From: Halovivax limisalsi
GTDB taxonomy: Archaea > Halobacteriota > Halobacteria > Halobacteriales > Natrialbaceae
Direction: 5' to 3'
Length of the DNA: 64,000 nt
NCBI RefSeq assembly: GCF_023093535.1
Contig: NZ_CP095757.1
Span: 3,472,001-3,536,000, forward strand
Part shown: piece after piece, positions 52,025 through 60,032 of the stretch
Numbering within the stretch: position 1 is the first letter of the stretch
Layout: each line of letters begins with the position of its first letter
The notes under the pieces: model-generated
Database searches by the model: none
What the model saw: only the letters and a program-made list of their open reading frames with translations
What the model was told of the DNA's origin: nothing
Position numbers and translations under genes: made by a program

Positions 52025-53799
52025 AGCATCTCACCCGGTTTGACGTTCCGGCGGACGAGCCACCCGTTCACCGGCCAGGCGATGAGGAAGCCGACGAGCG
52101 TGGCGACGGCCATCACCCCGAACCAGAGGATATCCTCCTCGCCTGGCATCATCTCGAGGTTGAGCATCATCAACACCCACATGCCGCCCATCATCCCGAC
52201 GGAGACGCTCGTCATGCTCACGGCGACGATCGCCGCGCCGCGCTTCGTCGCGCCGGCGAGGCCGAGCCCCTGTGATTCCCTGAGCATCGGGACGTGGAAG
52301 GCGAGCAGGGAGACGAGGAAGGCGACGAGGTAGACGATGGGGATGAGCAGCACCATCGCGTTCCCCAGCCAGAACAGCGGGCCGTCGAGGACGACCATCG
52401 GAATGCCGACGTACGTGAGGACGAACCCCGTCGCGACCATCGTGCTCGCGGCGAACCCGATCCCCATCGCCGTCGCGGTCGCCGCCCGGAGCCAGTAGGG
52501 CCGGACGACCCGCGGTCCCCCCTCGGTGTCGACGACCAGCCGACCGCGATAGGACGTCCAGTACAGCGCCAGGCCGACCGGGCCGAGCGTGAGCGTCGCC
52601 AGCGGCCAGAACATCGTCGTCCACGCGCTCATCTCCGGGAGGCGGCGGCGCGAGTGGGCGAACACGAACGACGCGCCGAGGAGCGCGATCGCGGCCCAGA
52701 CCGCCGCGACGGATTCGAGCGGGCTGAGGCCGGCGCCCTGGTGACGGTACGGGGTGATCTCGACCGCGTAGTCGAGGCGTCCCTGGGACACCCACGACAC
52801 CGCCTCCGTCGATCCCATCACGAAGAGGTGGTTGAACGGCCCCTCCATGGGCGAGGCGAACCACGCCGGCTGGGTCTGCCAGGCGTAGTTCTCCGTGATC
52901 GCCGGCAGACCGCCGTCGTCGTCGACGAACAGGATCGGTCCCGCCTTCCCCCACTGGAGGTTCGTCGACGCGACGGCGTGGGCCGGTCGGTCGGGGTTGA
53001 CGAGCACGAAGTTGTAGTACCCGACTTTGTCGCGTTCGTGGATCCCCCAGCCGAAGTCCCGCGATTCGTCGCGGAACTCCGCGATCTCGACGGCGTGGGC
53101 CTGGGGCGTCCGCGCCGAGACGCGGGTCCACTCGACGTCCAGTTCCGACAGCGCGTCGTCGCTCACGACATCGGGCGGCGCGAGGACGTACGCGCGGGCG
53201 GCGTCGAGTTCCGCGATCGCCTCGCGGGTCGCGTCGGGGATCCCGTCCTCGGTCGCGTAGAGGATCGGGTCGCCCGAGTAGGCGCTCCAGGCGGCGGCGG
53301 GCGTCGCCCACCGGGGCTCGGCCGATCCGACGATGACGACGTTGGTCGGACCGTCGCCGTCGGGGCCGGTCTCGCGCGTCGCGATCGCCGCGGCCGTTTC
53401 GGCGGGATCGCCGCCGGAGAGCGTCACCGTGGTGGCGTTCGACGCGTTCGCACCGTCCGGCACGGCGGCGCCCTCGAAGAGCACCAGCGCGTCCTCGCTC
53501 GCGCGCAAGCTCGACGCGGCGACGGCGGTCTGCCAGTCGTCTGCGGGAACGCGGACGACGGTCGAGTACGCGAGTCCCGATCCGGGCGGCCGGGCTGCCC
53601 GGGCGGTTAGCTCGCTCTGTCGCACCGGATCGTCGACGGGGAACCTGCTCGCGTCCTTCGTCTGCACCGTGGCGTAGGACGCGTCCGGCGTCTGCCCGTA
53701 GTCGAAGAGCGTCAATCCGAGCACGTACAGCGGCTGCACCGCGACGAGTATCGCCACGATCGCCGCGACGACGATCGCGAGCGTTTTCCAGGGTTTCAT
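52021..53799 (-). CDS. DUF4396 membrane protein with N-terminal cell-wall-binding-repeat ectodomain
   Basis: A 592-residue protein. Helix 1 (about 8-30) is followed by a 320-residue extracellular domain with repeat-like units (NVVIVGSAEPRWATPAAAWSAYSGDPILYATEDGIPDATREAI ... GWGIHERDKVGYYNFVLVNPD ... GKAGPILFVDDDGGLPAI), then six or so helices of DUF4396 type (LPEMSAWTTMFWPLATLTLGPVGLALYWTSY). The last helices are strikingly methionine-rich: seven Met between 536 and 551 (MMGGMWVLMMLNLEMM). Start at 53799 (MKPWKT). It begins the three-gene operon downstream of the CopB-type ATPase. Confidence 0.85.
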   Translation of the reverse strand: MKPWKTLAIVVAAIVAILVAVQPLYVLGLTLFDYGQTPDASYATVQTKDASRFPVDDPVRQSELTARAARPPGSGLAYSTVVRVPADDWQTAVAASSLRASEDALVLFEGAAVPDGANASNATTVTLSGGDPAETAAAIATRETGPDGDGPTNVVIVGSAEPRWATPAAAWSAYSGDPILYATEDGIPDATREAIAELDAARAYVLAPPDVVSDDALSELDVEWTRVSARTPQAHAVEIAEFRDESRDFGWGIHERDKVGYYNFVLVNPDRPAHAVASTNLQWGKAGPILFVDDDGGLPAITENYAWQTQPAWFASPMEGPFNHLFVMGSTEAVSWVSQGRLDYAVEITPYRHQGAGLSPLESVAAVWAAIALLGASFVFAHSRRRLPEMSAWTTMFWPLATLTLGPVGLALYWTSYRGRLVVDTEGGPRVVRPYWLRAATATAMGIGFAASTMVATGFVLTYVGIPMVVLDGPLFWLGNAMVLLIPIVYLVAFLVSLLAFHVPMLRESQGLGLAGATKRGAAIVAVSMTSVSVGMMGGMWVLMMLNLEMMPGEEDILWFGVMAVATLVGFLIAWPVNGWLVRRNVKPGEML

Positions 53800-53898
53800 C
53801 GCGCGCACCGCCCTCCGAGATCGCGACGCCTTCGATCCGATCGATCGTCCGGGAACCGTGGCCGCGCCCGTACCGCGGTCGGTCCAGCCCGTACGGTC

Positions 53899-53904
53899 AA
53901 AAAA
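53899..53904 (-). terminator. Putative archaeal T-tract terminator after copB
   Basis: On the minus strand the sequence reads CCCCTTTTTTGACC: a six-T tract about 140 nt after the CopB stop and before the DUF4396 start. Archaeal RNA polymerase terminates in oligo-T, so copB and the three-gene operon may be separate transcripts. Confidence 0.4.
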
Positions 53905-54039
53905 GGGGTCATTCGACTCCGGCGATCCAGGTTCGGTTCGGGCGAGATCCCATCACGAACACGACACGGCCCCGACGGCCGTAAAACGGCGACCGGCGAC
54001 TGCAACCCGAAAACTGCGTCGTCGGCCCGTGAGTGGGCG

Positions 54040-56391
54040 TTAGTCCGCCGATTTCCGCTCCGCCGGGTTCGGCTCCGGCGACGGGGGCCCGCCGGACGGG
54101 CTCGGCAGTTCGAGGTCGACGCGGCGGAGGAACTGCGCGTTGATCGCGACGATGACGGTCGACAGCGACATGAGGAGCGCCCCCACCGCCGGCGAGAGCA
54201 GGACGCCGATCGGCGCGAGGACCCCCGCCGCGAGCGGGAGCGCGAACACGTTGTAGCCGGCGGCCCAGACGAGGTTCTCTCTCATCTTCCGGTAGCTCGC
54301 GCGGCTCAGCATCACCAGGCGGACCACGTCCGTCGGATCGTTCTGGACCAGGACGACGTCCGCAGACTGAACGGCGACGTCCGTCCCGGAGCCGATCGCG
54401 ATGCCGACGTCCGCTCGGGTCAGCGCGGGCGCGTCGTTGACGCCGTCGCCGACCATCGCGACGAGGTCGCCACGCTCCTGCAGTTCGATCACTTTCTCGT
54501 CCTTGTCGTCGGGCAATACCTCCGCGAACACCGTGTCGATGCCGAGTTCGTCCGCGACGGCGCGCGCGACGTCCGCGCTGTCGCCGGTCAGCATCGCGAC
54601 CTCGATCCCGAGTTCGTGGAGGGCGTCGACGACGCGGTGGCTCTCCGCGCGGATCACGTCCGCCAGGGCGAACGCGGCGATCGGCGACCCGTCCCGGACG
54701 AGGTAGACGACCGTTTGCGCGTTCTCGCCGGCCCGATCGGCGAACGACTGCAGTTCCGGCGGGACATCGGCCTCGAGGTGCGAAAGGAGGTTCGGCCCGC
54801 CGACGTGGACGGTTTCGCCGGCGTCGGACTCCGTCCGGCGAGCGGGCGCCCGTGACGTGCCGACGTCGACCGTCGCGCGGACGCCGCGACCCTCGAGCGC
54901 CTCGAAGTCCCTCGCCGCCGGGACCGAGATATCGCGCTCGGCGGCCGCTTCGCGGATCGCGCGGGCGATCACGTGCTCGGAGTCGCCCTCGACGGCGGCC
55001 GCCAGTCCGAACGCCGTCGCCGCGTCGACGCCCTCGATCGTCGCCGCGTCGACGACGCCGTGTTCGCCCTCGGTGAGCGTCCCCGTCTTGTCGAAGACGA
55101 TCGTATCGAGGTCGCGCGCTCGCTCCATCGCGATCCGGTCGCGAATCAGCACCCCGTTCCCGGCCGCCAGCGACGTGTTGATCGCGACGACGAGCGGAAT
55201 CGCGAGCCCGAGCGCGTGCGGACAGGCGATCACCAGCACCGTCACGACGCGCTCGACGACCGTCGCGCCGGTGCCGGCGGCGATCGTCCACGCGATCGCG
55301 GTCACGGCCGCGGCTCCGAGCGCGACGTAGAACAGCCACCCCGCGGCCCTGTCGGCCAGTTGCTGGGTCCGCGACTCGCTCTCCTGGGCGTCCTCGACGA
55401 GGCGCATGATCCCCGCGAGCGTCGTCTCTTCGCCCGTCGCGTCGATCCGCACGCGGAGGCTGCCGGCACCGTTGACGGTCCCGCCGATCACCTCGGCGCC
55501 CGGCTCCTTCGACACCGGCCTCGACTCGCCGGTGATCATCGACTCGTCGACGTCCGAGTCACCCGACTCGACCACGCCGTCGGCCGGCACGTTCGCCCCC
55601 GGACGCACGAGCACGAGGTCGCCTTCGCCGAGGTCGCTCACCGGCACCTCCTCCGTGCTGCCGTCCCCGGTGATCCGCTCCGCCGTGTCCGGGAGCAGTT
55701 TCGCGAGTTCGTCGAGCGCGCTGGAGGCCCGCCGGACCGATCGCATCTCGATCCAGTGGCCCAGCAGCATGATGTCGATCAGCGTCACGAGCTCCCAGAA
55801 GAAGGCCGATTCGGTCGGGACGACGAGGCTCGCCAGGCTGTAGCCGAACGCGACCGTGATCGCCATCGAGATCAGCGTCATCATCCCCGGCGCCCGGTCG
55901 CGGAGTTCCGGCACGGCCATCCGCAGGAACGGGACGCCGCCGTAGGCGAAGACGACGATCGAGAAGACCGGCGTGAGCCACTCGCTGCCGGGAAACGCGG
56001 GGACCGAGAAGCCGAGCCAGGCCTGGAGGGTCTCGCTGTAGAGGAGGACCGGGATCGAGAGGACCGTGGAGACGACGAATCGCCGCCGGAACATCGCCTC
56101 GTGGCCCTGGTGCATGCCGTTTCCGTGGCCATCGCCGTGGCCGGCGTCTCCGCCGCCGTGGCCGCCGTCGGCGTGGTCGTGAGTCCTGCCTCCGTCGTCG
56201 TGGCGCTCGGCGACGGTCCGTTGAGCGTCGTCGGCCTCCGCCGCCTCGTCCTCGAGCATCGACTGCTCCGTTCGCGGCTCCTCGCGATCGTCCGCGGCGT
56301 TCCCCGCCGCGCCGTCGGGTTCGCTCCGCCCCCGATCGGCATCGTCGCTTCGCGCCGGATCACCACCGTCGCCCGGGTCGGGACCGTTCAT
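54040..56391 (-). CDS. copB: Copper-type P1B ATPase with CPH motif and His-rich N-terminus (CopB)
   Basis: A 783-residue heavy-metal P-type ATPase. Helix 6 carries CPH ([12 protein letters not shown]), the CopB subclass associated with Cu and Ag. The phosphorylation loop is [10 protein letters not shown], the dephosphorylation loop TGES, and the hinge GDGVNDAP. Residues 60-100 are histidine-rich (His64, 71, 73, 78, 85, 89, 94, 97), instead of HMA domains. It exports copper from the cytoplasm. The start at 56391 is an ATG; an in-frame GTG (56460) would extend it by 23 residues and overlap the ion-channel stop. Likely cotranscribed with that channel gene. Confidence 0.93.
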   Translation of the reverse strand: MNGPDPGDGGDPARSDDADRGRSEPDGAAGNAADDREEPRTEQSMLEDEAAEADDAQRTVAERHDDGGRTHDHADGGHGGGDAGHGDGHGNGMHQGHEAMFRRRFVVSTVLSIPVLLYSETLQAWLGFSVPAFPGSEWLTPVFSIVVFAYGGVPFLRMAVPELRDRAPGMMTLISMAITVAFGYSLASLVVPTESAFFWELVTLIDIMLLGHWIEMRSVRRASSALDELAKLLPDTAERITGDGSTEEVPVSDLGEGDLVLVRPGANVPADGVVESGDSDVDESMITGESRPVSKEPGAEVIGGTVNGAGSLRVRIDATGEETTLAGIMRLVEDAQESESRTQQLADRAAGWLFYVALGAAAVTAIAWTIAAGTGATVVERVVTVLVIACPHALGLAIPLVVAINTSLAAGNGVLIRDRIAMERARDLDTIVFDKTGTLTEGEHGVVDAATIEGVDAATAFGLAAAVEGDSEHVIARAIREAAAERDISVPAARDFEALEGRGVRATVDVGTSRAPARRTESDAGETVHVGGPNLLSHLEADVPPELQSFADRAGENAQTVVYLVRDGSPIAAFALADVIRAESHRVVDALHELGIEVAMLTGDSADVARAVADELGIDTVFAEVLPDDKDEKVIELQERGDLVAMVGDGVNDAPALTRADVGIAIGSGTDVAVQSADVVLVQNDPTDVVRLVMLSRASYRKMRENLVWAAGYNVFALPLAAGVLAPIGVLLSPAVGALLMSLSTVIVAINAQFLRRVDLELPSPSGGPPSPEPNPAERKSAD

Positions 56392-56452
56392 CCGTGGTCT
56401 CGTGGACCACCGACGATCCCGCGCGTGAAAGAAGTGCACCGTATCGCGGGAC

Positions 56453-57451
56453 TTACTCACCCTCGCCCGGCCACTCCCTCGCGTCGGCCTCGACGAGGCC
56501 GAGCAGCAACCGTCGGCGGGTTTCGAGTTCGTCGACCGACTCGGCGAACTCGTCGTCGGTCCGCGTCGGAATCTTGGCCTCGCGAACGGCGTCGATGTCG
56601 GGCGGCGGCGGGGTCCGGTTGGCGGGCCCGACGAACCGGCTGCCGAGCGTGTCGAGGTAGCTCGCGATGGACGCTCGGGCGTTCGCGACGATGGCGTCGC
56701 CGGGGCGCTCCGACGACCGCACGCCGAAGCGAAGCAGCGTCAGCGCGTCGTCGAGGATCGCCGCGCTCGTGACAGGCGCCTCCGACCGATCCTGCGTGTG
56801 AAAGTAGTGCAACACCGGGTAGGCCTTGTGGTTGGTCGAGAGCGCGTTGAGCTGCTGGACGTACGTGCTCAGCAGCTGGTCGAGCCCCTCGAACGACTCG
56901 CCGTCCCACGCCGTCGTGACCACCTCGGCGCCCGTCGATCCGAGCCCCGCCACTCCCGCCGCGAACGAGCGCTTCTGGGTGACCGCGTCGAGCACGGACA
57001 GGACGTAGGTCACCGCAAGCGTGATGAGCGACAGGCCGCTCGCCGTGGCCAGCACGGTGACGAACTGCCAGCGGCTCGAGGACGGCGCGAAGTCCCCGTT
57101 TCCGAGCGAGAACAGGGCGTAGCCGGCGACGTAGAAGCGATCGGACCAGGTGAGGGACCCGCCGCCGACGGTGTCGACGAGCGGCACCTCGCCGGCGGCG
57201 AAGACGAACGTCCAGCCGAGCCAGAGCAGGGCCATCCACGTCGCGAGGGAGGCCACGAGGATGACCGGTCCCGCCAGGGTGCGCACGAGGGACGAACGGC
57301 GACTGAAGCGTCTGAGCGCCCACCAGATCCACTCCATCAGTCGCGACGTCAGCGGACCGGCGCCGCCCTCGACCCACAGCGTCGTCCAGAGGATGTCGAC
57401 GACGGCGACGGCGAGCAACGCGATCCCAAGCGCCAGGAAGCCGACGGTCAT
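56453..57451 (-). CDS. Ion channel protein with unusual SLGNGD filter
   Basis: A 332-residue protein. Three or four N-terminal hydrophobic segments include a pore-like loop [21 protein letters not shown], where the usual K+-channel filter TxGYGD is SLGNGD. After the pore follows a 170-residue cytoplasmic domain rich in helices ([32 protein letters not shown]-like). It fits two-helix Ion_trans_2 channels in general layout; ion selectivity is doubtful because of the Asn. It precedes copB by 61 bp on the same strand, hence probably the same transcript. Confidence 0.8.
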   Translation of the reverse strand: MTVGFLALGIALLAVAVVDILWTTLWVEGGAGPLTSRLMEWIWWALRRFSRRSSLVRTLAGPVILVASLATWMALLWLGWTFVFAAGEVPLVDTVGGGSLTWSDRFYVAGYALFSLGNGDFAPSSSRWQFVTVLATASGLSLITLAVTYVLSVLDAVTQKRSFAAGVAGLGSTGAEVVTTAWDGESFEGLDQLLSTYVQQLNALSTNHKAYPVLHYFHTQDRSEAPVTSAAILDDALTLLRFGVRSSERPGDAIVANARASIASYLDTLGSRFVGPANRTPPPPDIDAVREAKIPTRTDDEFAESVDELETRRRLLLGLVEADAREWPGEGE

Positions 57452-57751
57452 CGGTCCGAATCCAGACGGGGCGCGCCGGTCCGGACGTCGGTGCGGTTCT
57501 CGATCGGTCGGAGTCCGTCGCCCGGCCGCGTTCGCGAGTCGAGCACGCGGCCACCTTCGCGGTCCAGCGAGAAAGTACTCCGTGGCGGTTCGCACCCGGT
57601 AGTCCGCCGCGACCGCGCACTCGCAAGCGGCGACGACATCCTCGACAGTCGTGTATCGGCCGATCAGGGTCGGCGATCGACGGGGCGGCCTCGACGAGCC
57701 ACGCGAACGGCGTCGAGGTGCGACAGGCGCGCGATCGTCGACGACGCTCGC
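57452..57751. other. 300-bp divergent spacer between channel and FRG genes
   Basis: No family-like frame. The right end holds only weak TATA-like signals (TGTATCGG near 57651). It must contain the promoters of both the channel-copB transcript and the FRG gene. Confidence 0.4.
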
Positions 57752-58651
57752 ATGTCCCGGGACCCGGACGAGTTCGTCGCGGACGACTGGGCGACGCTGC
57801 AGCAGTTGCTGTATCGCGATTCCTGGAACGAGGAGCTCGGTCGGCATCGCTCGCCGTATGTCTTCCGCGGGGTGTCCGACAGCGGCCGGGGGCTACGGAC
57901 GTCGCTCCAGCGGTTCGTCGGCGATTCGGAGCGCTGGGACCTCGAACACCACCTCCTGCGGAACTTCCGGCAGTACGCGCGACAGGAGATCGACCGGCCC
58001 GAGTCGCCGTTTCACCTCATGGCGCTCGCCCAGCACCACGGGCTGCCGACGCGACTGCTCGACTGGACCCACTCGCCCGCCGTCGCCGCGTACTTCGCCG
58101 CGGGCGGCCCCCCGGATGCGGACGGAGTCGTGTGGGCCGTCGACTACGAGAGGGTCCACGAGCGCCTGCCCGAGCGGTTCCGGACGTTCCTCGACGAGCA
58201 CGGGGCGGATCTGTTCTCCGCAGCGATGCTGAACGACCTGCTGTCGCTGGTGATCGACCGGGACAGCCGTGCCGACCGCGGGACCGACCGCACCGCCGAC
58301 GTCGAACTGGACATCGGCGAGCGCCAGAGCCTCCCGACGGTCGAACTCAAAGCCGTCCTCGCTGCGTTCTCCGAGGGGACCGACGATCACGTCGTCTTCT
58401 TCCAGCCGCCGTCGATCGACCAGCGGATCGTCAACCAGGCCGCGCTGTTCTCCGCCGCATCGAATCCCCGGACGTCGCTCGACGCCTGGTTCGACGAACA
58501 CCCCGATCTCGCCTGGAAGATCGTCGTGCCGGCGGCGCGAAAGCGGGAGTTTCGGGACAAGCTCGACCAGTCGAACATCAACCACCGCACCCTGTTTCCC
58601 GACCTCGACGGCATCGCGACCTGGCTGACGGAGTACTATCGACCGCGGTGA
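57752..58651 (+). CDS. FRG-domain protein
   Basis: A 299-residue protein of the FRG family. The signature Phe-Arg-Gly is at residues 38-40 (YVFRGVSDSGRGLRTSLQR), and the second signature QHHGLPTRLLDWTHSPAVAAYFA is at 94-116. The C-terminal half includes KIVVPAARKREFRDKLDQSNINHRTLFPDLDGIATWL, typical of the family end. FRG proteins are widespread, mostly accessory, often found near restriction, toxin or defence genes; their enzymatic activity is not settled. It has no partner gene here other than relics to its right. Confidence 0.88.
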   Translation: MSRDPDEFVADDWATLQQLLYRDSWNEELGRHRSPYVFRGVSDSGRGLRTSLQRFVGDSERWDLEHHLLRNFRQYARQEIDRPESPFHLMALAQHHGLPTRLLDWTHSPAVAAYFAAGGPPDADGVVWAVDYERVHERLPERFRTFLDEHGADLFSAAMLNDLLSLVIDRDSRADRGTDRTADVELDIGERQSLPTVELKAVLAAFSEGTDDHVVFFQPPSIDQRIVNQAALFSAASNPRTSLDAWFDEHPDLAWKIVVPAARKREFRDKLDQSNINHRTLFPDLDGIATWLTEYYRPR

Positions 58652-58958
58652 TGGGCGGACGGGTCACGCTGGAGACCGCACCGGGTGGCGACGCCTCGAT
58701 CGGGATCGTCGACCGCTGCACTGAACTCGGCATCCCTGTGTCGGGATACCTCGGACTCACCCCACATGAACGAACACGACAGGCTGGACATCCACGGGCG
58801 GGAAGGACCGGACAGCGAGTTCGCCGACCAGCTCGTCGAGACGGCATGACGCCTCGAAGACGCGGATCTTCTCGCTCGTCCTGGTGGGCGTAACGGAACC
58901 CGTCGCGAAGCGCATTACCGAATCCCTAGACGTCCCGACGGTCGGCTGCCCGAATTAA
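58652..58958 (+). pseudogene. panB relic (ketopantoate hydroxymethyltransferase, central fragment)
   Basis: The reading frames, joined by two frameshifts and one stop, give parts of PanB in order: VTLETAPGGD...IVDRCTELGIPVSGYLGLTP, then MNEHDRLDIHGREGPDSEFADQLVETA-stop-RLEDAD, then FSLVLVGVTEPVAKRITESLDVPTVGCPN. These line up with the PanB motifs GIPVxGHLGLTPQ, VQGRE, ALEEAGAFxLVLEGVP and ITExxDIPTIGIGAG. The N-terminal half and the end of PanB are missing. The fragment cannot be functional. It starts at the FRG stop codon. Confidence 0.8.
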
Positions 58959-58970
58959 TATCACTTCCGA

Positions 58971-58979
58971 AAATATAAG
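58971..58979 (+). promoter_or_regulatory. TATA box of the GIDE-like gene
   Basis: AAATATAAG lies 25-33 nt before the ATG at 59004, an almost ideal archaeal TATA box, in an AT-rich 60-bp island after the panB relic. Confidence 0.6.
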
Positions 58980-59003
58980 TATGTATGAAAGAATGGTGCG
59001 ATT

Positions 59004-59762
59004 ATGCGTATATTGTATTTGGTCATCGGGCTAATTTTTCTGGCTCCGGGACTCCTCTTCAGCTACGGGGGAGTTAGAAACCTCTGGCGGGCATGGGCGA
59101 TCACGTCGAACGAGGTCAGAGATGTCGGGGAGCTAACCGCCGCCGACCCACCGCTAGAATTCGAAGGGACGGCCAGCGTTCCCGCCGACTCCGATCCGAT
59201 CGACGCACCATTTTCGGGCACACCCACCCTGTGTTGTGAATATCGCGTCCGCGAATACGATGATGACGACGACGGGCCGAGCTGGGACACCGTCGAATCT
59301 GACGATATCGGTCGGTCATTCGTCGTCGACGACGGAACGGGACGCGTTCTTGTCGACCCCGAGGACGCCGCGTTCTCGATGGAGTGGGACCGAATCTCGT
59401 CCGGGAAGGGAGCCGACGCACTGCCGCCCGCGTTGAAGTCGAAAGTGGCGGGTGAGGGCGGTTCAGCGGGAGCGCAGCTCGCGGGGGTAACCACCACCGA
59501 ACGACGGCGTTACGAGGAACGGCGGCTCGATCCGGGCGAACAGGTACACGTATTCGGTGCATCGGTGACAGAAACCACCGCCGGCTGGGACGCCGACGTG
59601 GACGCGACGCTGGCCGCCTGCGACGACACGAACTTCTATCAGCTCACGACCGGGGACGAACGAGCGGCCGCGATGAGTCAATTCAAATCTGGTGCGGCAT
59701 CGTTCGTCTTCGGCACGGTCATGACCGTCGCTGGGATTGGCCTCCTAGTATCGGTCCTCTGA
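59004..59762 (+). CDS. GIDE/MUL1-like membrane protein
   Basis: A 252-residue protein with one N-terminal helix (LYLVIGLIFLAPGLLFSYG) and one at the C-terminus (VFGTVMTVAGIGLLVSVL), flanking a 180-residue domain: EFEGTASVPADSDPIDAPFSGTPTLCCEYRVREY, FVVDDGTGRVLVDPEDAAF, and ERRLDPGEQVHVFGASVTET. These are the conserved parts of the GIDE domain, known from mitochondrial MUL1 and found without RING finger in archaea and bacteria. There is no RING here, so no ligase activity is implied. Function unknown. AT-rich promoter and neighbouring relics suggest local rearrangement. Confidence 0.82.
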   Translation: MRILYLVIGLIFLAPGLLFSYGGVRNLWRAWAITSNEVRDVGELTAADPPLEFEGTASVPADSDPIDAPFSGTPTLCCEYRVREYDDDDDGPSWDTVESDDIGRSFVVDDGTGRVLVDPEDAAFSMEWDRISSGKGADALPPALKSKVAGEGGSAGAQLAGVTTTERRRYEERRLDPGEQVHVFGASVTETTAGWDADVDATLAACDDTNFYQLTTGDERAAAMSQFKSGAASFVFGTVMTVAGIGLLVSVL

Positions 59763-60005
59763 ACCGAGTCCCCGTACTCAGACCCGCTCTCGAGGGACAT
59801 GATCGCGCCCCCAGACCGGCATACCTCGCCTGCACGTACACAGGGGTGCCAAGCGAGGGTCCGTATCAGCGTCGACTGCCCGCTCCCGTGTTCGCCCGTA
59901 CTGCCGACGACGCCGCCGCGACCGATCTCGAGGGTTGCCACGTTGAGCACCGGACAACTGACGCGGTCGATTCGATATCGTGGGACATCGAGTCGCGAAC
60001 CCGGT
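59760..60005 (-). pseudogene. ABC ATPase N-terminal relic
   Basis: On the minus strand one frame reads LDVPRYRIDRVSCPVLNVATLEIGRGGVVG-STGEHGSGQSTLIRTLAW, which follows the start of ABC ATPases of the VLDVATLEIxRGEVxGVIGPSGxGKSTLLRTLA type, with Gln for the Walker A Lys. After about 25 more residues similarity is lost and the frame runs through to the GIDE gene's 3' end. No signature or Walker B follows. I interpret it as a decayed fragment; coincidence is possible but the order of motif residues is convincing. Confidence 0.45.
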
Positions 60006-60032
60006 AGGAAACGGGGCGGACCTGGCGATCCG

